Shown piece after piece: positions 22,141-23,043 of a DNA stretch of 23,043 bases. Every line of letters starts with the position of its first letter. Within the stretch, counting starts at the first letter, position 1. A program made the translations under genes and the position numbers. The notes beneath the pieces are model-generated. The model made no database searches. It was not told the DNA's origin and saw only the letters and a program-made list of their open reading frames with translations. The stretch spans positions 1-23,043 of the forward strand of contig CAAEFF010000018.1 of the NCBI GenBank assembly GCA_900755085.1, read 5' to 3'. This stretch comes from an uncultured Streptococcus sp. Lineage in GTDB: Bacteria; Bacillota; Bacilli; Lactobacillales; Streptococcaceae.

Positions 22141-22149
22141 GCGCTTTCA
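22136..22149 (-). promoter_or_regulatory. cre-like site over the nuclease -35
   Basis: The minus strand reads TGAAAGCGCTTGAA, a 12 of 14 match to cre (TGWAANCGNTNWCA). It shares five bases with the -35 hexamer, so CcpA binding should repress the nuclease when sugar is plentiful. It could also serve the divergent treR. Confidence 0.6.
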
Positions 22150-22190
22150 AAAATATTTTTCAAAAAAAGACGGACAAACGAGTCCAAATC

Positions 22191-22901
22191 ATGAAAAAAT
22201 ACCAACATATCTATCAAATTTTAAAAGAGCAAATATTAGAAGAAAAATATCTAGTCGGGGATTTTCTGTCTAGCGAAAAAAACTTAAAAGAACACTACCA
22301 GGTCAGCCGAGATACCATCCGCAAATCCCTCAAGCTCTTGCAGGAGGAAGGCTTTATCGAGACTGTTCAAGGGATGGGGTCGCAAATTTGTAGGCAATCC
22401 CATTTTGACTTTCCTGTCTCGTAATTAACCAGCTACCAAGAAATCGTCAAAGCTTCTGGTCTTCAGTCAGAAACCAATGTCATTCGTTTTGAAAAGATCA
22501 CTATCGATGAAAAAGGAGCCAAAAAAACTGGCTTTCCCTTTCACCGTTTGGTTTGGAAAGTGACCCGGCAACGAGTGGTGGATGGCGTCTCTTCTGTCTT
22601 AGATATTGATTACCTGGATAGAGAGCGGATTCCTGGCCTAACCAAGAAAATTGCCCAGCGCTCTATCTACCAATATATAGAAGAAGACTTGAATTTGCAG
22701 ATTGGCTATGCCAAAAAAGAAATTTTGATTTCACCAATCGATAATCGCGATAAGATCTTACTGGATCTTGGAAAAGACCAACACGTGGTATCGGTCCGCT
22801 CACAAGTTCACCTAGCAGACGGACGACAATTCCAATTCACCGAAACCCGACACAAATTAGACAAATTTCATTTTGTCGACTATGCAGAGCGGAGGAAATA
22901 A
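22191..22901 (+). pseudogene. treR: Trehalose operon repressor TreR (GntR family), interrupted by one in-frame TAA
   Basis: A GntR/HutC-type repressor normally controlling trehalose uptake and cleavage (treP-treC). The N-terminal winged helix is intact, with YLVGDFLSSEKNLKEHYQ and VSRDTIRKSLKLLQEEGFIE. Codon 78 is TAA (22422-22424), right after FPVS. The same frame then continues unbroken (LTSYQEIVKASG...) through the UTRA effector domain to TAA at 22899-22901, a full length of 236 residues. The pneumococcal protein as I recall it has FPVSNLTSYQE here, so the stop stands at one residue. Only a DNA-binding fragment of 77 residues would be made, although an internal restart is conceivable. No strong ribosome site precedes the ATG. 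treP/treC are not in the window. The 3' end runs into repeat B. Confidence 0.82.
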
Positions 22902-22904
22902 AAG

Positions 22905-22930
22905 GAGGCTGGAACAAAAGTCCTAGCCTC
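22905..22930 (+). terminator. treR terminator-like stem (end of repeat B)
   Basis: GAGGCTGGAAC/GTCCTAGCCTC around AAAA lies 4 nt after the treR stop, followed by T-poor sequence. It corresponds to the stem at 12542-12567 in the other repeat copy. Confidence 0.6.
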
Positions 22931-23043
22931 TCAGTTATCTTTGTATTGTCGAGCAAGACGCAGTGGTTGAGTGGGCTCTACTACGCTGATTTCATCAGCT
23001 TTTACAGCCCTACTCAACTGTGCGGAGGTGGGACGACGAAATC
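22905..23043. repeat. Family B intergenic repeat, copy 2 (inverted, cut by window end)
   Basis: Positions 22947-23043 are the reverse complement of 12430-12526, 97 nt with two differences, and the AGGCT..AGCCT stem at 22906-22929 corresponds to 12543-12566. The outer GTCCCAC/GTGGGAC arm is cut off by the end of the window. Confidence 0.88.

Noticed and set aside
22548..22901. A separate small gene for the second half of treR
   Set aside because: The frame is continuous with the upstream GntR half apart from one TAA, the apparent start lies inside the UTRA domain, and there is no ribosome site.
1..23043. CRISPR array, tRNA/rRNA genes, insertion sequence, prophage or integrase site
   Set aside because: No regularly spaced direct repeats, no tRNA-like cloverleaf with CCA-type end, no transposase or phage proteins were found. 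The family A cloverleaf-like repeat lacks the tRNA invariant bases.

Overview
The window looks like chromosomal core DNA from a low-GC Streptococcus of the mitis/sanguinis (viridans) group. The reasons are the protein-level resemblance to pneumococcal genes as I remember them, the conserved neighbourhoods upp-clpP-ylbG-livJHMGF and ytgP/murE-...-ppaC, a lysine-type MurE (DDPN motif), an LPXTG wall-anchored nuclease, and typical streptococcal intergenic repeats. No tRNA, rRNA, CRISPR array, phage gene or transposase was seen. Species was not determined; S. parasanguinis or a relative is plausible.

Layout. 1-345: a structured repeat (family A), with livF ending at 346. 346-4879 (minus strand): livJ-H-M-G-F, a branched-chain amino acid ABC importer with a strong promoter carrying a CodY box. 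4988-6740 (minus): a YlbG-like protein, clpP under a CtsR operator, and upp. 6959-10017 (minus): mgtA (P-type Mg transporter) behind a long leader with a consensus promoter, an M-box Mg riboswitch, an intrinsic terminator and an undescribed 29-codon acidic/proline-rich leader ORF. 10021-12387 (minus): a transsulfuration operon (MetB/MetC-type enzyme plus PatB/MalY-type C-S lyase) behind a perfect 17-bp MET-box palindrome. 12395-12567: repeat B copy 1. 12574-15735: divergent ytgP (MurJ-like flippase) and murE with overlapping promoters. 15736-16049: repeat A copy 2. 16050-19553 (minus): a DUF1803 protein, a papain-like YiiX-type amidase, a DUF2568 membrane protein, ppaC (interrupted by one stop codon) and pflA. 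19768-22077 (minus): a cell-wall-anchored DNase. 22191-22901 (plus): treR, also interrupted by a stop codon. 22905-23043: repeat B copy 2, inverted, running off the window.

How it fits together. Most genes are housekeeping or nutrient-response genes with readable regulation: CodY for liv, CtsR for clpP, Mg2+ for mgtA, a MetR/MtaR-type regulator for metB-patB, and CcpA (cre) for pflA and the nuclease. The cell-wall pair ytgP/murE shares one promoter region, in which murE appears to be leaderless.

The most novel candidate is the mgtA leader. An M-box/terminator stage is followed by a short ORF whose N-terminus (DDHPEPHP) resembles the ribosome-destabilising MgtL type, and whose 3' end overlaps a hairpin masking the mgtA ribosome binding site. 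The other striking point is an in-frame TAA in ppaC, a gene expected to be essential, together with a second in-frame TAA in treR.
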